This document shows positions 61,554-64,000 of a stretch of DNA of 64,000 nt, piece after piece; within the stretch, counting starts at the first letter, position 1; every line of letters starts with the position of its first letter. Source of the DNA: an uncultured Clostridia bacterium. GTDB taxonomy: Bacteria; Bacillota; Clostridia; UMGS1810. Position numbers and translations under genes: made by a program. The notes beneath the pieces are model-generated. The model saw only the letters and a program-made list of their open reading frames with translations, searched no databases and was not told the DNA's origin. Location of the stretch: positions 1 through 64,000 of the forward strand of contig CAKSIN010000001.1 in NCBI GenBank assembly GCA_934463115.1. Direction: 5' to 3'.

Positions 61554-61775
61554 TTAATCACAAACCTCAATCTCAAAGTGCTCATTTTCAAAATCAATTT
61601 TTACCACATCTCCGGGAAAAACTTTTTTTCCCCGCCTTGTTTCGGTTTCTCCGTTTAATTTTACATATCCGTTCACAACGAGATATTTAGCATCGGCTCC
61701 GTTTTCTGTGATTCCTCCGAATTTAAGCAGCTGATCCAATTTGATATATTCGGTGTTTATCGTTATTTTTTCCAT
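61554..61775 (-). CDS. yaaA: S4-domain RNA-binding protein YaaA
   Basis: A protein of 73 residues made of one S4 domain (YIKLDQLLKFGGITENGADA, VVNGYVKLNGETETRRGKKV). It is the small gene regularly found between dnaN and recF in Firmicutes; in Bacillus it is linked to ribosome assembly. AGGAG precedes the ATG. Confidence 0.93.
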   Translation of the reverse strand: MEKITINTEYIKLDQLLKFGGITENGADAKYLVVNGYVKLNGETETRRGKKVFPGDVVKIDFENEHFEIEVCD

Positions 61776-61783
61776 AATAACTC

Positions 61784-62890
61784 CTAATTTTTAAGACGAA
61801 TAGGCAATACCATGTATACAAAAGAATTACCCTCTGTCGGTTTAAGAACACACGGACTTTGTGCCGTGTTAAATTCCATTATTGCTTCTTCACATTCTAT
61901 ACTCTTTAATGTATCTGTCAAAAGTTTTGATGCTATTCCTATTTTTAAATCATCTCCATGATGCTCCACATCTATACTTTCATCAAAGTTTCCTCTTTTA
62001 GAAATACATTCCACATTGATAAGAGAATCTTTTATATTAAGAATTATGGGAATTTTGGGATCATCATAGTTAATAATGATAGATGCCCTTTCCACCATGT
62101 CCGTAAACTTCTTTACATCTGCTTTAACCGTAACCGAAGCGGATGAAGGAATGAATTTGTTGTAATCCATAAATTCACCCTCAAGCAAACGTGCAATAAC
62201 AGTAAATTTATCGAACGAGAACATAACGCTGTTTTCATGGACGGTTATTTCTACAATGGTAGAATCATCTTTAAGTATTTTAAGAAGTTCATTAAGTGCC
62301 CTTCCCGGTACAACAAAAGAAAATTCGGTATCTCCCGTATCGGGTATAATCTGATTTCTGAGAGCGAGTCTGTATCCGTCTATGGATATAACTCTTAAAT
62401 TACTTCCCTTTATTTCAAATTTGGAACCGGTGAGGATAGGTCGGCTTTCATTTGTCGATATAGCAAATATAGTATTCTTTATAATACTTTTTAGATCGGA
62501 AGAATAAATTTTAAAGGATTCTCCCTGATCCAATTTCTTTATTTCCGGATATCCTTCTGCAGAAAGATAAAGTATATTAAACTTGGTATTCATGCAGCTT
62601 ATCTTAAGTTCCGATTTGTCATCTGTTTCTATTTGAACGATACCGTCGGGAAGTTTGCGGATAATATCGGAGAATATTCTGGTATCCACTATAATTTTTC
62701 CTGTCTCTTCTATAGTGGCATCAAAAATGCTTTCTACGGATAAATCGAGATCGCTTCCGAGCATTTTTATTTTATCTTCCGCTTCTATTTTGATTCCTTT
62801 CAAGATGTCTATGGCACATGCGTTGTTAATAGCTTTTGATACTATTGAAACTGATTCCAATAATTGATTTTTTTCACAAGAAAATTTCAT
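61784..62890 (-). CDS. dnaN: DNA polymerase III sliding clamp
   Basis: A protein of 368 residues with the three clamp domains: KFSCEKNQLLESVSIVSKAI, ILTGSKFEIKGSNLRVISID-GYRLALR, and the C-terminal FVYMVLPIRLKN that closes the protein-binding groove. The start is ATG 62890, 8 nt after GGAG; a TTG two codons earlier is less likely. Confidence 0.97.
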   Translation of the reverse strand: MKFSCEKNQLLESVSIVSKAINNACAIDILKGIKIEAEDKIKMLGSDLDLSVESIFDATIEETGKIIVDTRIFSDIIRKLPDGIVQIETDDKSELKISCMNTKFNILYLSAEGYPEIKKLDQGESFKIYSSDLKSIIKNTIFAISTNESRPILTGSKFEIKGSNLRVISIDGYRLALRNQIIPDTGDTEFSFVVPGRALNELLKILKDDSTIVEITVHENSVMFSFDKFTVIARLLEGEFMDYNKFIPSSASVTVKADVKKFTDMVERASIIINYDDPKIPIILNIKDSLINVECISKRGNFDESIDVEHHGDDLKIGIASKLLTDTLKSIECEEAIMEFNTAQSPCVLKPTEGNSFVYMVLPIRLKN

Positions 62891-63177
62891 TGCCAAAACT
62901 CCTTTATATAAATAAATAATTATATATTAAATTCAGTAGTAGCAGTAGTCGGGTGGATAGTTTTGAAAAATGTATTTTCACCGCTTGTACACTGCATTTG
63001 CGTATGTTTATGAATATCAATATTTTATCCGAAAAATTCACCGCATTTGTTGATAAAATATTGTTTAAAATTTGTGTGGAAATGTATCCACATTAAAGGT
63101 GGGAAAGTATTATTATTCCCGTTGTTTTCACGTTTTATACTGTTTATTTTGTAATGTTATTTATAATGTTATCCACA
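62891..63177. other. oriC: Probable replication origin (unwinding region) between dnaA and dnaN
   Basis: Read from dnaA toward dnaN (minus strand), the stretch holds a perfect TTATCCACA at 63169-63177 (in dnaA), GTATCCACA at 63084-63092, TGTTGATAA at 63048-63056 and TTATCCGAA at 63025-63033 (plus-strand reading), then CTATCCACC at 62952-62960, a GC step, triplets GAC TAC TGC TAC TAC at about 62936-62950, and an AT-only run at about 62903-62933. This is the order box, GC step, DnaA-trio, AT-rich DUE known from the Bacillus subtilis unwinding region, in the same dnaA-dnaN interval. Confidence 0.65.
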
Positions 63178-64000
63178 ATGGATTTTGTTGAAGGATCCGT
63201 TTCCATATCCTTTCGGATTTTGTTTATTCCGTGAAGAACGGTAGAATGGTCTTTTCCACCGAAAAAGTCACCTATCTGAACAAGTGATGAATCGGTTATT
63301 TCCTTCATTATATACATAGCAATTTGTCTCGGATAAGATATTCTCTTTGATTTATCCGATGATTTTATTTCATTTTCTTTGAGATTACAATACTTTTCCA
63401 CATTTTGTGCGATTATAGGGAGAGTTATTTCTCTGTTATTTGATGTATTGTAATCTTTAAGCGCTTCTTTTGCAAGTTCAAGGTTTATTTCTTTATTCAT
63501 CAGATTATGATAACTCATAATCATTTTGATTGCACCTTCAAGTTCTCGAATGTTAGATGTAATCTTTTCGGCAATATATGTGTATATTTCATCCGGTACA
63601 TCTATTCCTATCTGGTCTGCCTTTTTGCGGAGAATAGCTATTCTCGTTTCGTAATCCGGAGCATTTATATCAAATATTCCGCCGCATTCGAATCTGTTTC
63701 TTATTCTCGCCTCGAGGGTGAAAAGTTCTTTTGGAGGTCTGTCGCTTGTAATAACAATATGTTTGCCGCTTTGATACAGAGCGTTGAAAGTGTGGAAAAA
63801 TTCTTCCTGTGTACTTTCTCTTCCGCCTATAAACTGGATATCGTCTATGAGCAGAATATCCACCGTTCTGTATTTTTCTCTGAATTCTCTGTTTTTATCG
63901 TCTTTGATTGCATTTATAAGCTCATTTGTAAACTCTTCACTCGTTGTGTACATAATTTTTGCGTCCGGCTTGTTTTTGAGAACATAGTGACATATGGCAT
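63144..64000 (-). CDS. dnaA: Chromosomal replication initiator DnaA (N-terminus outside window)
   Basis: The C-terminal 285 residues are present; the frame continues past 64000. Visible are the AAA+ Walker B and sensor segment ILLIDDIQFIGGRESTQEEF, HIVITSDRPPKELFTLEARI, the Arg-finger region RNRFECGGIFDI, and DNA-binding domain IV with SYPRQIAMYIMKEITDSSLV and the signature GGKDHSTVLHGINKI. Start, domain I and Walker A lie beyond the edge. Confidence 0.97.
   Translation of the reverse strand, partial: AICHYVLKNKPDAKIMYTTSEEFTNELINAIKDDKNREFREKYRTVDILLIDDIQFIGGRESTQEEFFHTFNALYQSGKHIVITSDRPPKELFTLEARIRNRFECGGIFDINAPDYETRIAILRKKADQIGIDVPDEIYTYIAEKITSNIRELEGAIKMIMSYHNLMNKEINLELAKEALKDYNTSNNREITLPIIAQNVEKYCNLKENEIKSSDKSKRISYPRQIAMYIMKEITDSSLVQIGDFFGGKDHSTVLHGINKIRKDMETDPSTKSIVDNIINNITK

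Overview
The window looks like the chromosome of a Gram-positive member of the Clostridia, probably a gut fibre degrader. The evidence is the set of Firmicutes housekeeping genes (Rex, Noc, SepF, DivIVA, YlmH, YlbF, RemB, an endonuclease-type MutL), the purine-rich Shine-Dalgarno sequences, the dockerin and cohesin-like secreted proteins, and a GH130 mannosylglucose phosphorylase. Genus cannot be told from the sequence alone. No phage, insertion sequence, CRISPR array, rRNA or tRNA was found.

Layout. 1-2.9 kb (minus): three secreted proteins (cohesin-like repeat protein cut by the window edge, dockerin protein, BspA-type leucine-rich repeat protein). 2.9-6.6 kb (minus): proline synthesis (proB-proA), a coiled-coil protein, coaD and rsmD. 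6.8-12.2 kb (plus): apbE, then a YesN-type response regulator, a LytS/YesM-type sensor kinase and an RbsB-like lipoprotein. 12.2-13.4 kb: gene debris, a 5'-truncated BNR/copper-amine-oxidase-like gene fused to a 0.12 kb scrap of a response regulator. 13.4-15.7 kb: GH130 phosphorylase diverging from an AraC regulator. 15.7-20.6 kb (plus): rex with a textbook operator, a P-loop NTPase fused to an Asp23-like domain, and a short polysaccharide operon (Wzz-like, CpsD-like kinase, wecB, VanZ-like). 20.5-25.4 kb: a class B penicillin-binding protein, a phosphoribosyltransferase, tmRNA, a YitT protein and an M14 peptidase.

From 25.5 kb onward nearly everything is on the minus strand: ileS-divIVA-ylmH-sepF-yggS-hlyD-like-miaA-mutL-mutS-ylbF-miaB-serS (translation, tRNA modification, mismatch repair and division), parB-parA-noc with a parS site, then the conserved rsmG-mnmG-mnmE-jag-yidC-yidD-rnpA-rpmH block. 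A plus-strand island (pseudouridine synthase, tex, msmK-like ATPase) separates this from gyrA-gyrB-remB-recF-yaaA-dnaN-dnaA, which runs off the right edge.

The replication origin most likely lies between dnaA and dnaN (about 62.9-63.15 kb). That stretch has DnaA-box-like sites, a short GC-rich step, DnaA-trio-like triplets and an AT-rich run in the same order as the Bacillus subtilis basal unwinding region. The minus-strand genes would then be co-directional with the leftward replication fork. In the common Firmicutes order the rpmH block and the dnaA block diverge from the origin. Here both lie in tandem on one side, which implies an inversion or translocation. A second pair of DnaA boxes sits next to rpmH.

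The most unusual points are: parS embedded in a 38-nt perfect palindrome; 17-bp inverted repeats bracketing the tmRNA promoter; the NTPase-Asp23 fusion beside rex; the rearrangement scar at 13.3 kb; structured spacers between rpmH and rnpA and between noc and parA; and a probable three-part sugar-sensing system that lacks a transporter.
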